Under the pieces are notes generated by a model. It saw nothing but the letters and a program-made list of their open reading frames with translations, did not search any database and had not been told where the DNA came from. Source: Halopolyspora algeriensis (GTDB taxonomy: Bacteria > Actinomycetota > Actinomycetes > Mycobacteriales > Pseudonocardiaceae). From it: 64,000 nucleotides of DNA. Where the stretch lies: assembly GCF_003337235.1 (NCBI RefSeq), contig NZ_QPJC01000005.1:186001-250000 (forward strand), written 5' to 3'. Numbering within the stretch: position 1 is the stretch's first letter; each line of letters begins with the position of its first letter. Shown piece after piece: positions 37,017 through 45,885 of this stretch. Position numbers and translations under genes: made by a program.

Positions 37017-37472
37017 GTGAGAAAGATCCGCAGTGTGCTCGCTCGTCTCGGTCGCCGCACGCGCGCGGGCGAGCCCACCACGATCGACATCGACGACCCG
37101 GCTCTGCGTGTGGTCGTGGAGGCGTTCGACGAGACCGAGGCCGCCTCCGCCGCACTGGCGCGGGCGGCCCGCTGGCAGCCCGAACGACCAGCGGTATTGC
37201 GTCATCACCTGATACTGCCCGCTACGGCCGTGGAGGACGCGGAAGACCTCTTGCACGAGGACGGCTGGACGGTGCGCGCAAGCCACCGCGACCACGCTCG
37301 CGCGGAGACGCCGAACACCTCCGGCGACGAATCGACCGTGATCGCGCTGCGTGTGCAGCGGCTCGACGCCTTGCACTGCGCCCAGGAGAGCGCACGCATG
37401 GCCGGGCTCGCCCAGCGGTTCCGGGGACGTGCGCTCGGCTGGGACGCCATGCAGCCCGAGACACCGGATTGA
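37017..37472 (+). CDS. Conserved hypothetical protein
   Basis: A 151-residue cytoplasmic protein I do not recognise. It starts basic ([13 protein letters not shown]), then has an alpha/beta pattern with two similar-looking halves ([50 protein letters not shown]), possibly RraB-like, and ends [31 protein letters not shown] 37017 has GGAGG 9 nt upstream. It is divergent from ctaE and 112 nt before the pseudo-receiver gene. Confidence 0.72.
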   Translation: MRKIRSVLARLGRRTRAGEPTTIDIDDPALRVVVEAFDETEAASAALARAARWQPERPAVLRHHLILPATAVEDAEDLLHEDGWTVRASHRDHARAETPNTSGDESTVIALRVQRLDALHCAQESARMAGLAQRFRGRALGWDAMQPETPD

Positions 37473-37520
37473 TCGAATCCGGCTGCGCCGGTGCACTACT
37501 GTGCGCACCCGTACGGCAGA

Positions 37521-37526
37521 TATGAT
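37521..37526 (+). promoter_or_regulatory. Candidate -10 box for pseudo-receiver/trpD unit
   Basis: TATGAT is a near-perfect -10 box about 58 nt before the ATG at 37585. No good -35 element is visible. It would give a leader of about 50 nt including the AAGGAG ribosome site. Confidence 0.5.
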
Positions 37527-37584
37527 TCGAGGTAATCCTGGCTCGCCGCCGGAGTCGAATCCTCCAGTTGTTCAAGGAGTGCTG

Positions 37585-38010
37585 ATGAGCGCACCGGCCA
37601 CGACCGTCCTCGTGTTCAGCCATCGGCCCGAAGTTCGTGAGGCGATCACCACAGCGATCGGGCGGCGCCCGGCACCCGACCTGAACCGGATTCGCTACCG
37701 CGAGGCGGAGACAGTGGCCGAGGTCCTCGGTGAGGTCGACGCGGGCAACGCGGACCTGCTGATCCTCGACGGTGAAGCACAACCGACCGGTGGGATGGGC
37801 ATCTCCCGTCAGCTCAAGAACGAAATCGCCGACTGCCCGCCGATCGTCGTGACCGTGCGCCGCAAGGACGACCGCTGGCTGGCCACGTGGTCCCAGGCCG
37901 ACGCCGTGCTCGTGCATCCGCTGGATCCGCTCTCCGCGGCGGAAGCGGTCGCCGAGGTGCTTCGCTCGCACACCTTGCCGGTCGCTCACGGTTCTTCGAG
38001 CGTGAGGTGA
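37585..38010 (+). CDS. Stand-alone pseudo-receiver protein
   Basis: A 141-residue protein with the receiver-domain fold order but altered active site. The phospho-acceptor position is kept (Asp62 in [10 protein letters not shown]), but the acidic pair at the end of strand 1 reads Ser12-His13 ([12 protein letters not shown]), and the conserved Lys of KP is His111 (LVHPLDP). Ordinary phosphorylation is therefore unlikely. No output domain follows. ATG 37585 has AAGGAG 5 nt upstream. Its stop overlaps a possible trpD start, so the two are co-transcribed. The function is unknown. Confidence 0.78.
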   Translation: MSAPATTVLVFSHRPEVREAITTAIGRRPAPDLNRIRYREAETVAEVLGEVDAGNADLLILDGEAQPTGGMGISRQLKNEIADCPPIVVTVRRKDDRWLATWSQADAVLVHPLDPLSAAEAVAEVLRSHTLPVAHGSSSVR

Positions 38011-38012
38011 CA

Positions 38013-39062
38013 GTGGCGACGACGGCAGGAAGCTGGCCGCAGCTGCTCGGACGGCTGGTCTCCGGCGGCGATCTCACGGCCGACGACACCAACTGGGCGA
38101 TGGATCTCGTCATGACCGGTGAGGCGACGCCGGCACACGTGGCGGCGTTCGTCGTCGCGCTGCGCGCGAAGGGGGAAACTCCCGCCGAAATCCGCGGCAT
38201 GGCCGACGCGATGCTCGCGCACGCCCGGCCACTCGAGGTGTCCGCACGTGCGGCCGACGTGGTGGGGACCGGCGGTGACCGTGCCGGGACGGTCAACATC
38301 TCGACCATGACCTCGATCGTGCTCGCCGCGTCGGGGACAACCGTGGTCAAGCACGGCAACCGCTCGGCCTCCTCGAAGTGCGGCACCGCCGACGTCCTGG
38401 AGGAACTCGGGGTCGCCATCGATCTGCCGCCCGAGGGCGTCAAGGCCTGTGTGGAAGAACTCGGCATCGGATTCTGCTTCGCCGCGCTGTTCCATCCGGC
38501 GTTCAAGCACGCCTCCGGCCCGCGCCGCGAGATCGGCATCCCCACCGCCTTCAACGTGCTCGGGCCGCTGACCAATCCGGCACGCCCCTCGACCGGTCTC
38601 ATCGGATGCGCCGACCGCAGAATGGCTCCGGTGATGGCCGAGGTCTTCGCCGGACGGGGCGACTCCGTTCTCCTGGTCAGCGGTGACGACGGCCTGGACG
38701 AGATCACCACGACCACTTCGACCACGGTCTGGGCCGTACGGGACGGCACCGTCCGCGAGGAGCGGATCGATCCGGAGGCGCTCGGTATCGCGCTCAGTGT
38801 GCCGGAAGATCTCCAGGGCGGCGATGCACGCGTCAATGCGGACGTGGTGCGACGGTTGCTCGCGGGAGAAAAGGGCCCGGTACGGGATGCCGTATTGATC
38901 AACACAGCCGGCGCGCTGGCCGCCTACGAGGGCCCGGCCACCGACCTGCACGGTCACCTGCAAGCAGGGATGGAGCGCGCCGCGGCCGGCATCGACTCGG
39001 GGTCCGCTGCCGACCTGCTTGAGCGGTGGACCGAGCGCTCCACCGAACTCGCCCGTTCCTGA
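38013..39062 (+). CDS. trpD: Anthranilate phosphoribosyltransferase
   Basis: A 349-residue enzyme joining anthranilate to phosphoribosyl pyrophosphate, the second step of tryptophan synthesis. [20 protein letters not shown] binds pyrophosphate, [21 protein letters not shown] and [12 protein letters not shown] line the active site, and DGLDEIT carries metal ligands. GTG 38013 (GAGG 5 nt upstream) is chosen; GTG 38007, overlapping the previous stop as GTGA, is equally possible. No other trp gene is nearby, as for mycobacterial Rv2192c. Confidence 0.94.
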   Translation: MATTAGSWPQLLGRLVSGGDLTADDTNWAMDLVMTGEATPAHVAAFVVALRAKGETPAEIRGMADAMLAHARPLEVSARAADVVGTGGDRAGTVNISTMTSIVLAASGTTVVKHGNRSASSKCGTADVLEELGVAIDLPPEGVKACVEELGIGFCFAALFHPAFKHASGPRREIGIPTAFNVLGPLTNPARPSTGLIGCADRRMAPVMAEVFAGRGDSVLLVSGDDGLDEITTTTSTTVWAVRDGTVREERIDPEALGIALSVPEDLQGGDARVNADVVRRLLAGEKGPVRDAVLINTAGALAAYEGPATDLHGHLQAGMERAAAGIDSGSAADLLERWTERSTELARS

Positions 39063-39087
39063 CGGCGGTATCTCCGCCCGGACACTC

Positions 39088-39369
39088 TCAGCCTTCCATG
39101 CCGAGGGAGAAAGTCGCCTCGGTGTCGCGCCGGGAATACGAGCGGAATGCGATGTGCGTGTCGGTATCGAGCACGCCGTCCACCTTGTTGATGCGGCCGG
39201 GCACGATATCGGCGATCTCCTCGTGATCGCGGACACGCACCATGGCGATCAGATCGACGTCACCGGCACAGGAATACACCTCGGCGACACCATCGAGGTC
39301 GGCAATCTCCTGCGCCGCTTCCGTGAGGCGCTCGGCGGCGGTCTGGATCAGCACGATCGCGGTAATCAC
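39088..39369 (-). CDS. Lrp/AsnC-type ligand-binding (RAM) domain protein
   Basis: A 93-residue stand-alone RAM domain: ITAIVLIQTAAERLTEAAQEIADLDGVAEVYSCAGDVDLIAMVRVRDHEEIADIV follows the beta-alpha-beta-beta-alpha-beta plan with the ligand-loop GDVD. There is no helix-turn-helix, so it cannot bind DNA by itself. It may act as an amino-acid sensor that assembles with full-length Lrp proteins. GTG 39369 has AGGAGG 6 nt upstream. It is convergent with trpD (25-nt gap). Confidence 0.88.
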   Translation of the reverse strand: MITAIVLIQTAAERLTEAAQEIADLDGVAEVYSCAGDVDLIAMVRVRDHEEIADIVPGRINKVDGVLDTDTHIAFRSYSRRDTEATFSLGMEG

Positions 39370-39483
39370 GGCGAACCTCCTGCTTGCGGTGGCGGGCACG
39401 AAGATCGTAACGCCGACCGGCTCGCCGCTCACACCGCCTGTACCGTGACCGGCGCGCGGGCCTCCGGAAGCCGTGTCATGCCC

Positions 39484-39882
39484 TCACTCGTGGTTGGGGC
39501 CGACGTGGTACTCGAAGACCAGCCCCGCAACCGTGATGAGCATGGCTACGACCGCGAACACCAGCATCCAGACGTGGTAGAACGCCAGCGCCAATCCCGT
39601 GAACGCGGCCGCGGCAGCCACTGCGAACGGCCAGTAACTGCCCGGGCTGAAGAAGCCGAGCTCGCCGGCGCCGTCACTGATCTCGGCTTCCGGGTTGTCT
39701 TCCGGGCGCGGTTCGATGCGCCTGGCCACGAACTGGAAGTAACTGCCGATCAGCAGGGACAACCCGCCGACCAGGATCAGCGCCACCGTACCCACGGGTT
39801 CCTTCGCCCAGAACCCGTAGACGAGTGCCGACAGGAAGAAAAAGAGGGTGATGATATTGAAGATCCTGGCTTCGACCTTCAT
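39484..39882 (-). CDS. ctaF: Cytochrome c oxidase subunit IV
   Basis: A 132-residue actinobacterial oxidase subunit IV with four membrane helices (FNIITLFFFLSALVYGFW, VGTVALILVGGLSLLIGSYFQF, YWPFAVAAAAAFTGLALAFY, MLVFAVVAMLITVAGLVFEY). FSPGSYWPF is conserved in the family. ATG 39882 has GAGGA 5 nt upstream. It is 48 nt downstream of ctaC, forming a ctaC-ctaF unit like Rv2200c-Rv2199c. Confidence 0.93.
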   Translation of the reverse strand: MKVEARIFNIITLFFFLSALVYGFWAKEPVGTVALILVGGLSLLIGSYFQFVARRIEPRPEDNPEAEISDGAGELGFFSPGSYWPFAVAAAAAFTGLALAFYHVWMLVFAVVAMLITVAGLVFEYHVGPNHE

Positions 39883-39930
39883 GGAGTCCTCGCTCTCACA
39901 CCGTACGCCCTTGGGAGAGGGCACTCCTGG

Positions 39931-40857
39931 TTAACTACCGGATGTCGTCGCCGCGGAAGACGGTCGCCCGGTGTCGAAGGCGGATGTGGTCACCGCATGC
40001 GGTGTACACAGCTTTCCGCAGTCCATCGCCCTCAGCGCCTCCGGCGCGGTGTAGGGCTGGTCGGTCGCCGGGTTGGTCCTGGTGCGCAGGTCCATGTAGC
40101 GATCGAACTTGTCCGGAGACAGTGCCCGGATCTCGAAGTTCATCATCGAGTGGTAGGTCCCGCACAGTTCGGCGCACCGCCCGACGAACGAACCCTCCTG
40201 GGCGATCGAGTTCTGGAAGACGTTGTCCTGGTTGTTCTTGTCCGGGTGCGGGAAAGTGTCCCGCTTGAAGTGGAACTTCGGGACGAAGAACGAGTGGATC
40301 ACATCTTCCGAGCTCAGGCGGTACTCGATGGTCGATCCGGTCGGCACGACCAGCAACGGAGTACTGCTGCTCGTACCGATGGTCGTCACCGGCTGACCGT
40401 CCGGGGTGCGGTGCTCGGGGTAGCTGAACTCCCAGTTCCACTGGAACGCGACCACGTCGACGACCTCGTCCGGCCTGTCCTCCTCGGCCATGACGTAGTT
40501 CTGCGTCGTGGCCGTGAAGTAGAAGAGCACGACAACCATCAGGAACGGGATCACCGTGTAGATGACCTCGAGAGGGTTGTTGTACTGGAACTGGCGAGGC
40601 AGCTCGTCGCTCTTCTTGCGGTGGAAGGTCACCGTCCAGAAGATCAATCCCCACACGAGCACACCGACCGCCAGGGCCGCGACCACCGACCAGGTCCAGA
40701 GCTGGCGCATCGCCTCGGCCTGCGGGGTCACACCCTCCGGCCAGCCGAATCCCAGGACCTGACGAGGCGTGCAGCCCGTGGCCACGACACACACCAGACC
40801 GATCAGACCGCTGACCTTGATCATCCGTGGCATTCGGGTCCCGTCCTTCAGGCCCAC
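39931..40857 (-). CDS. ctaC: Cytochrome c oxidase subunit II
   Basis: A 308-residue subunit II. The signal peptide ends in a lipobox (VATGC), so it is probably lipid-anchored, then two membrane helices (LWTWSVVAALAVGVLVWGLIFW; VIYTVIPFLMVVVLFYFTA) lead to the outer CuA domain, with CAELCGTYHSMM supplying Cys, Cys, His and Met and VIHSFFVP the other His. It accepts electrons from QcrC. GTG 40857 is chosen for its GAGGAGG 9 nt upstream; ATG 40833 is possible. Confidence 0.94.
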   Translation of the reverse strand: MGLKDGTRMPRMIKVSGLIGLVCVVATGCTPRQVLGFGWPEGVTPQAEAMRQLWTWSVVAALAVGVLVWGLIFWTVTFHRKKSDELPRQFQYNNPLEVIYTVIPFLMVVVLFYFTATTQNYVMAEEDRPDEVVDVVAFQWNWEFSYPEHRTPDGQPVTTIGTSSSTPLLVVPTGSTIEYRLSSEDVIHSFFVPKFHFKRDTFPHPDKNNQDNVFQNSIAQEGSFVGRCAELCGTYHSMMNFEIRALSPDKFDRYMDLRTRTNPATDQPYTAPEALRAMDCGKLCTPHAVTTSAFDTGRPSSAATTSGS

Positions 40858-41202
40858 TGCGCGATGCCTCCTCGATGCGAACTCGCCGGTACGGCACTGG
40901 TAACGCCACCGCCCCTCGGAGAGGTGGTCGGCCGCCGGAATACTGCGGCGAGCCTAGCCCAGCTGTAGCCGCGATACTGCTCCGGGGTCGGCTCATACCG
41001 TCATCATGGTGCGGCCGGACTGCCGAGATCGCCAGGACGGCCCCGCCACGAGCTCGGCCCGACTCCCATCGGCACTGCTCATACCGGCACAAACCCGACT
41101 ACGCCCCCGCACGTGTGGCCTCTCACAACAGGATCGGCATACTGGGGGCAGCCCATCCCGGGCATCGACGACACCCGCTGACACGAGAGGTGCGCGAGAC
41201 GC
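40858..41202. other. Divergent promoter region of ctaC and asnB
   Basis: These 345 bases hold no convincing gene. On the minus strand TAGGCT (40956-40951) could be the ctaC -10 box with a leader of about 90 nt; on the plus strand CATACT (41138-41143) could serve asnB. Neither has a clear -35 element. Confidence 0.35.
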
Positions 41203-43131
41203 GTGTGCGGCCTGCTTGGACTGATCTGTCCCACGGAAGACAACGCCGGTAACGCCGTCAACGCGGTGGCCAGCGCGCTGCCGTGCCAGCGGCATCGAGG
41301 ACCGGACGAGAGCGACACCTGGCACGGTGGCGAAGTCGTCTTCGGCTTCAACCGGCTGTCGATCATCGACCTGGAGCACTCCCATCAGCCCTTGAGCTGG
41401 GGACCACCGGAGACACCGGGGCGCTACACGATCCTGTTCAACGGTGAGATCTACAACTACCTGGAACTCCGCGCCGAACTGATCGAGCAGTACGGTGCCC
41501 GGTTCGTCACCGACGGGGACACCGAGGTCATCGTCGCCGCCTATCACTACCTCGGCACGTCGATGGTCGGGCGCCTCCGCGGGATGTTCGCCTTCCTGGT
41601 CTGGGACAACGAGCGCCACGTCGTCTTCGGCGCGCGCGACCCGTTCGGGATCAAGCCGCTGTTCTATGCGGCGGGTCCCGGCGGTGTGGCCTTCGCCAGT
41701 GAGAAGAAGAGCCTGCTGGCGCTCGGCACCACGCTGGGACTTTCCGGGGACGTCGACTCCCGCTCGCTGCAGCACTACCTGGTCATGCAGTACGTGCCCG
41801 AGCCGGCGTCCCTGCACCGGGCGGTGCGACGCATCGAGTCCGGCACCTCGTTCACCGTCTCCCCCGGCGGACAGCTCGTCACCGAGCGCTACTTCGCTCC
41901 GAACTTCAACCCGCGTGTGATCAATACCGACGCCGACGCGGACCGGTTGCACAACGACATCGTCGATGCGATGCGCGACTCGGTGGCCAAGCACATGCGT
42001 GCCGATGTCACCGTGGGAGCGTTCCTGTCCGGCGGGATCGATTCGACCGCGATCGCCGCGCTGGCCAAGGAACACAACCCGAACCTGGTCACCTTCACCA
42101 CCGGGTTCGAACGGCAGGGTTACTCCGAAGTCGACGTGGCCGCCGAGTCGGCCGCCGCGATCGGTGTCAAGCACGTGGTGCGCACGGTCTCGGCCGAGGA
42201 GATGATGCAGACGCTGCCGCTGATCATCTGGTACCTGGATGATCCGGTGGCCGACCCCGCCCTGGTGCCGCTGTGGTTCATTGCACGAGAGGCCCGCCAG
42301 CACGTCAAGGTCGTGCTCTCCGGGGAGGGCGCCGATGAACTCTTCGGGGGCTACTCCATCTACCGCGAACCGCTGTCACTGGCACCGTTCGAGCGCGTCC
42401 CCGATCCGCTGCGCAAGGCGATGGGTCGTGTCTCCACCGCGATTCCGGAAGGGGTGCGCGGCAAGGATCTGCTGCGGCGTGGTTCGCTGACCCTGGAGGA
42501 ACGCTACTACGGCAATGCCCGGATCTTCCGGGACGACCAGCTCGGCAGCATCCTGCGGAACTTCGATCCCCAGATTTCGCACACCGACGTCACTGCCGCC
42601 GCCTACCGCGCATCGGAAGGCTGGGATGCGGTGACCCGGATGCAGCACGTCGATCTGTTCACCTGGCTCCGTGGGGACATCCTGGTCAAGGCGGACAAGA
42701 CGACGATGGCGAACTCGCTGGAGCTGCGCGTGCCGTTCCTGGACCCGGAGGTGTTCCGGGTTGCCAGCACCATTCCGCTCGAGCAGAAGATCACCCGCGA
42801 GACGACCAAGTACGCGTTGCGCCAGGCTCTGGCCAAGGTGGTCCCCTCGCACGTGCTCAACCGTCGCAAACTCGGCTTTCCGGTGCCGATCAAGCACTGG
42901 CTGCGCGATGAGATGCACGACTGGGCACGCACGATCATCCAGGAATCGCAGACCGAGGCACTGCTGAACAAGACGGCGGTCCTGCAGCTCCTCGAGGAAC
43001 ACCGTTCCGGAGTGCTCGATCACAGTCGCAGGCTGTGGGCGCTGCTGGTGTTCATGATCTGGCACGGGATCTTCATCGAGGGCCGACTGTCCCCGCAGGT
43101 CCCCGAACCGCACTACCCCGTCAAGCTCTGA
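41203..43131 (+). CDS. asnB: Asparagine synthetase (glutamine-hydrolysing)
   Basis: A 642-residue class II glutamine amidotransferase. Cys2 of the N-terminal MCGLLG is the glutaminase nucleophile; RHRGPDESD, NGEIYNY and GDTEVI complete that domain (about 1-220). The synthetase domain has the PPi loop LSGGIDSTAIAA and LSGEGADELFGGY. In mycobacteria and corynebacteria the homologue (Rv2201, LtsA) also amidates diaminopimelate in peptidoglycan precursors, so the substrate could be either. The GTG start has GAGAGG about 14 nt upstream. Divergent from ctaC as in M. tuberculosis. Confidence 0.94.
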   Translation: MCGLLGLICPTEDNAGNAVNAVASALPCQRHRGPDESDTWHGGEVVFGFNRLSIIDLEHSHQPLSWGPPETPGRYTILFNGEIYNYLELRAELIEQYGARFVTDGDTEVIVAAYHYLGTSMVGRLRGMFAFLVWDNERHVVFGARDPFGIKPLFYAAGPGGVAFASEKKSLLALGTTLGLSGDVDSRSLQHYLVMQYVPEPASLHRAVRRIESGTSFTVSPGGQLVTERYFAPNFNPRVINTDADADRLHNDIVDAMRDSVAKHMRADVTVGAFLSGGIDSTAIAALAKEHNPNLVTFTTGFERQGYSEVDVAAESAAAIGVKHVVRTVSAEEMMQTLPLIIWYLDDPVADPALVPLWFIAREARQHVKVVLSGEGADELFGGYSIYREPLSLAPFERVPDPLRKAMGRVSTAIPEGVRGKDLLRRGSLTLEERYYGNARIFRDDQLGSILRNFDPQISHTDVTAAAYRASEGWDAVTRMQHVDLFTWLRGDILVKADKTTMANSLELRVPFLDPEVFRVASTIPLEQKITRETTKYALRQALAKVVPSHVLNRRKLGFPVPIKHWLRDEMHDWARTIIQESQTEALLNKTAVLQLLEEHRSGVLDHSRRLWALLVFMIWHGIFIEGRLSPQVPEPHYPVKL

Positions 43132-43136
43132 TCACG

Positions 43137-43179
43137 CTTCCGCGGGTGCCGGGACGCTGCGTCCCGGCACCCGCGGAAG
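43137..43179. terminator. Perfect 20-bp bidirectional terminator after asnB
   Basis: Arms 43137-43156 and 43160-43179 pair perfectly around a 3-nt loop (CTG). The hairpin fills the gap between the asnB stop and the convergent oxidoreductase stop at 43186, so it can end both transcripts. Confidence 0.85.
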
Positions 43180-43185
43180 GAGGCA

Positions 43186-44664
43186 TCAGGCCGGTTCGGG
43201 CTTCGACGGCCCGGAGTCCGACGTGGACGTCCCGGGCGCGATGACGTCCGGAACCACCACGTCCACGTCCGGAGTCACGCCCGGATCCGGGCGTACGTTG
43301 TGCCACCGATTGAAGACATTACCGGGGTCGTACTCGGCCTTGATCCTGCTCAAGCGTGCATAGTTGTCCCGGCCGTAACCGGCGACCACCCGATCCGCGC
43401 CCTCGTCGCCGATGAAGTTCAGATACACCGCTCCGGTCGACCACTGCCGAAGATCATCGCGGAGGCCGTGTGCCCAGCGCTTGACCGCATCGTCGTCCTC
43501 CGGGTTCTCCCACAGTCCCAGCGGGTGCACGACCCACGGGACGTCGCGGTTCGCCATCGCGCTGCTGTCGCTCTCCCGAGCGACGGCACCTCCCCAGGGC
43601 AACAGCGCATGCTGTGAGGGTGAGGGAACGGGCATGTCCTGTGCGCGGGCACAGAAGAGGTCGAGGGCCTCGTCCGGCAACTCGCGCAGATACTCGGCCG
43701 ACCAGTGATTGCGATAGCCCGGGGGGTCGTCGAGCATGCACTGCAGATCGGCATACGGAATATCCGTGATCACGTGGCCTGCCGGGTGCAGGTCCAGCAG
43801 TGGCTCGATCCGCTCACGCAGGTCGCTCTCGGTCCCCAGGGATGTGATCAACACCATGCAGCACAATGTGTTCACCATGTTCTCGGGGACGAACTGCTCC
43901 GGCGGTCCCGTCACGTAGACCAGGCCCCCGCCGATCTCGTTCGGAGCCCGCTCCGCGAAGTCGCGGTAACACCCGGCGACCCTGCGGCCTTCGCTGCCCG
44001 GCCAGATCATCAATGCCGCCGCGAACTCGGGGGCCTCGTGCAGGCGGAAAGTCAGCGAGGTGGCGACACCGAAGTTGCCACCGCCCCCGTGCAGGGCCCA
44101 GAAGAGTTCGGGATTCTCCTGCTCGCCTGCCGTGATCTCGCGGCCGTCGGCCGTCACGAGATCGACCGAGAGAAGGTTGTCACAGGCCAGCCCGTACTTC
44201 CGCTCGATCCAACCGGACCCACCTCCGAGAGTCAGGCCGGCAACACCGGTCGTCGACACCCGGCCGCCCGTGGTCACGAGGTGGTACGGCTGAGTGGCCC
44301 GGTCGAGATCTCCCCACGCGGCGCCGCCACCGACCGTCACCGTGCGAGCCTCGGGATCGACCGAGACGGCGTTCATCCGACGCATGTCGATCACGAGTCC
44401 TTCGTCGATCAAGCTCGCTCCGGCGACGCTGTGGCCGCCGCTGCGCACAGCGATGCGCAGATCATGCCGGCGGGCGAACTCGAGAGCCGCGCGAACGTCG
44501 CGTGCATGCTCACACTGGGCGATCACCCGGGGGCGTGCCGTGATCATCGCATTGAACAGGCTCCGCGCGTCCTCGTATCCCGGATCACCGGGAGTGAGTA
44601 CGGCCCCATCGAACCGGCTGCGTAATTGCTCGATGGGAGTGCGATGCAAGTCGTGTTTCGTCAT
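43186..44664 (-). CDS. FAD-dependent oxidoreductase, berberine-bridge-enzyme-like
   Basis: A 492-residue flavoprotein of the vanillyl-alcohol-oxidase fold. The FAD domain shows VRSGGHSVAG, whose His normally carries the 8-alpha-histidyl bond, and TTGVAGLTLGGGSGW; the cysteine used for a second covalent link in bicovalent members is not at its usual place (GRVSTTG), so attachment is probably single. The BBE C-terminal motif is NYARLSRIKAEYDPGNVFNRWHNVRP. A Pro/Ser-rich tail follows. ATG 44664 has GGAGGA upstream. Such enzymes oxidise sugars or secondary metabolites; the substrate is unknown. Confidence 0.87.
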   Translation of the reverse strand: MTKHDLHRTPIEQLRSRFDGAVLTPGDPGYEDARSLFNAMITARPRVIAQCEHARDVRAALEFARRHDLRIAVRSGGHSVAGASLIDEGLVIDMRRMNAVSVDPEARTVTVGGGAAWGDLDRATQPYHLVTTGGRVSTTGVAGLTLGGGSGWIERKYGLACDNLLSVDLVTADGREITAGEQENPELFWALHGGGGNFGVATSLTFRLHEAPEFAAALMIWPGSEGRRVAGCYRDFAERAPNEIGGGLVYVTGPPEQFVPENMVNTLCCMVLITSLGTESDLRERIEPLLDLHPAGHVITDIPYADLQCMLDDPPGYRNHWSAEYLRELPDEALDLFCARAQDMPVPSPSQHALLPWGGAVARESDSSAMANRDVPWVVHPLGLWENPEDDDAVKRWAHGLRDDLRQWSTGAVYLNFIGDEGADRVVAGYGRDNYARLSRIKAEYDPGNVFNRWHNVRPDPGVTPDVDVVVPDVIAPGTSTSDSGPSKPEPA

Positions 44665-44998
44665 CGCTCTTCCTCCGTGGTGCTGAACGCCGTGCTGACA
44701 GCAGTGGGAGAAGAGCGCTCCACTCGGCTTCGAGTCGGCAGGTTCCGACCACCGCCGTCATCACGATGGATAAGCGGTCAGCGGTCGGCCCCGCAGAAGG
44801 ACGGTGGCACGCGGCCGGGATCCGGCACTCGGAGTCACAGACGGAAATTCCCGGTCAACGCGTCGAACATCGTTTCCGTTCGTGTCGCCCGCCACCTTCA
44901 GTGTAGAGCGATACACGGCTGTGACCAGAGGAAATCCGAAAAAGTCATCGCCAGGCGGCGCCGAAGAGCGGCCGGAGTGCCGCGAGGACAATGGCACC
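44665..44998. other. Divergent region between oxidoreductase and S4 genes
   Basis: About 330 bases without a credible gene. The notable feature is the palindrome at 44901-44916. The A-rich stretch at 44931-44945 is lower in GC than its surroundings. Nothing else is recognisable. Confidence 0.4.
44901..44916. promoter_or_regulatory. Candidate operator palindrome
   Basis: GTGTA-GAGCGA-TACAC is a perfect 5-bp inverted repeat. On the minus strand TACACT (44905-44900) overlaps it and fits a -10 box reading toward the oxidoreductase gene, 230 nt away, so a bound regulator could block that promoter. Confidence 0.3.
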
Positions 44999-45211
44999 AT
45001 GCAGCAAGTGGAAATCCGTGAAGGCACCATCCGCCTGGGGCAACTGTTGAAGCTGGCCGGGCTCGCCGAACACGGGGCGGAGGCCAAATCCCTGCTGGAC
45101 GAGGGGGAGGTCCAGGTCAACGACACCGTCGAGACCCGGCGAGGACGTCAGATCGCGGCCGGGGACAGCGTCGTGGTCGGCGACGAGGTGATCCGCGTGG
45201 TGAGCGACTGA
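44999..45211 (+). CDS. S4-domain RNA-binding protein
   Basis: A 70-residue protein made of a single S4 domain, YbcJ/RlbA-like: TIRLGQLLKLAGLAEHGAEAKSLLDEGEVQVNDTVETRRGRQIAAGD is the full alpha-alpha-beta RNA-binding unit. It probably binds structured RNA, perhaps ribosomal. ATG 44999 aligns with the family start; GAGG lies 12 nt upstream. A perfect hairpin follows the stop. Confidence 0.88.
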   Translation: MQQVEIREGTIRLGQLLKLAGLAEHGAEAKSLLDEGEVQVNDTVETRRGRQIAAGDSVVVGDEVIRVVSD

Positions 45212-45216
45212 ACAGA

Positions 45217-45261
45217 CGAAAGCGGTTCCCGGTGGTGATGACACACCGGGAACCGCTTTCG
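45217..45261. terminator. Perfect 18-bp bidirectional terminator
   Basis: Arms 45217-45234 and 45244-45261 are fully complementary with a 9-nt loop. It separates the convergent S4 and iron-sulfur protein genes and has A and T runs at its base. Confidence 0.85.
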
Positions 45262-45270
45262 CGAAGAGCG

Positions 45271-45654
45271 TCAGTGGAACGAGTCGCCGCAGGCGCAGGA
45301 GCCGCCCGCGTTCGGGTTGTCGATCGTGAAGCCCTGCTTCTCGATGGTGTCGACGAAGTCGATCACCGCGCCCTGCACGTAGGGGGCGCTCATCCGGTCG
45401 ACGACCACGTCGAGGCCGCTGAAGTCGCGCACCGCGTCGCCGTCAAGCGTGCGCTCGTCGAAGAAGAGCTGGTAGCGCAATCCGGCACAGCCACCGGGCT
45501 GGACGGCGATGCGCAGGTGCATGTCGTCACGGCCCTCCTGCTCGAGCAGGGCCTTGGCCTTCCCGGCCGCCGATTCGGTCAGTGTGACACCGTGCGCGGG
45601 CGCCTCGGTCTCCGTGGAGGTTCCCTGCTCCGTAGAGAGGTCCTGGGCTGTCAT
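45271..45654 (-). CDS. Iron-sulfur cluster insertion protein (ErpA/HesB family)
   Basis: A 127-residue A-type carrier that hands [4Fe-4S] clusters to apo-proteins. The three cysteines are PGGCAGLRY and GGSCACGDSFH. An N-terminal extension of about 22 Ser/Thr/Glu-rich residues precedes the fold at VTLTESAAGKAKALL. ATG 45654 has AAGGGAG 5 nt upstream. It corresponds to Rv2204c. Lipoyl synthase, needed with LipB, is one typical client. Confidence 0.92.
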   Translation of the reverse strand: MTAQDLSTEQGTSTETEAPAHGVTLTESAAGKAKALLEQEGRDDMHLRIAVQPGGCAGLRYQLFFDERTLDGDAVRDFSGLDVVVDRMSAPYVQGAVIDFVDTIEKQGFTIDNPNAGGSCACGDSFH

Positions 45655-45873
45655 GGCTCTCCCTTGAGGTTCTGCTCGTAGGCTCGCGTGATGTCGAACA
45701 TCACGCGCGTTCGAACTATTCCCACGGGTGCACCCGAGGGTGACGGATCCTTACAGCTGTTCTGCTCCCTCCATGGTGACACAGATCGGCCGTGAACTGG
45801 TGTGACGTACGCACCGCCTGCTCGACGCATTCCCACGGTCGGTGGTCGCATACTGCGCGATATCGGCGTCACA

Positions 45874-45885
45874 TACCCTGGAGGT
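45874..45885 (+). promoter_or_regulatory. -10 box of leaderless promoter for DUF3043 gene
   Basis: TACCCT (45874-45879) is followed by GGAGGT and the GTG at 45886. The GGAGGT touches the start codon, too close for use as a ribosome site, so leaderless initiation is more likely. Confidence 0.5.

Noticed and set aside
37545-37570. tRNA T-arm-like sequence (GGAGTCGAATCCTCC)
   Set aside because: No acceptor, D or anticodon arms can be built around it; it is part of the leader of the pseudo-receiver gene.
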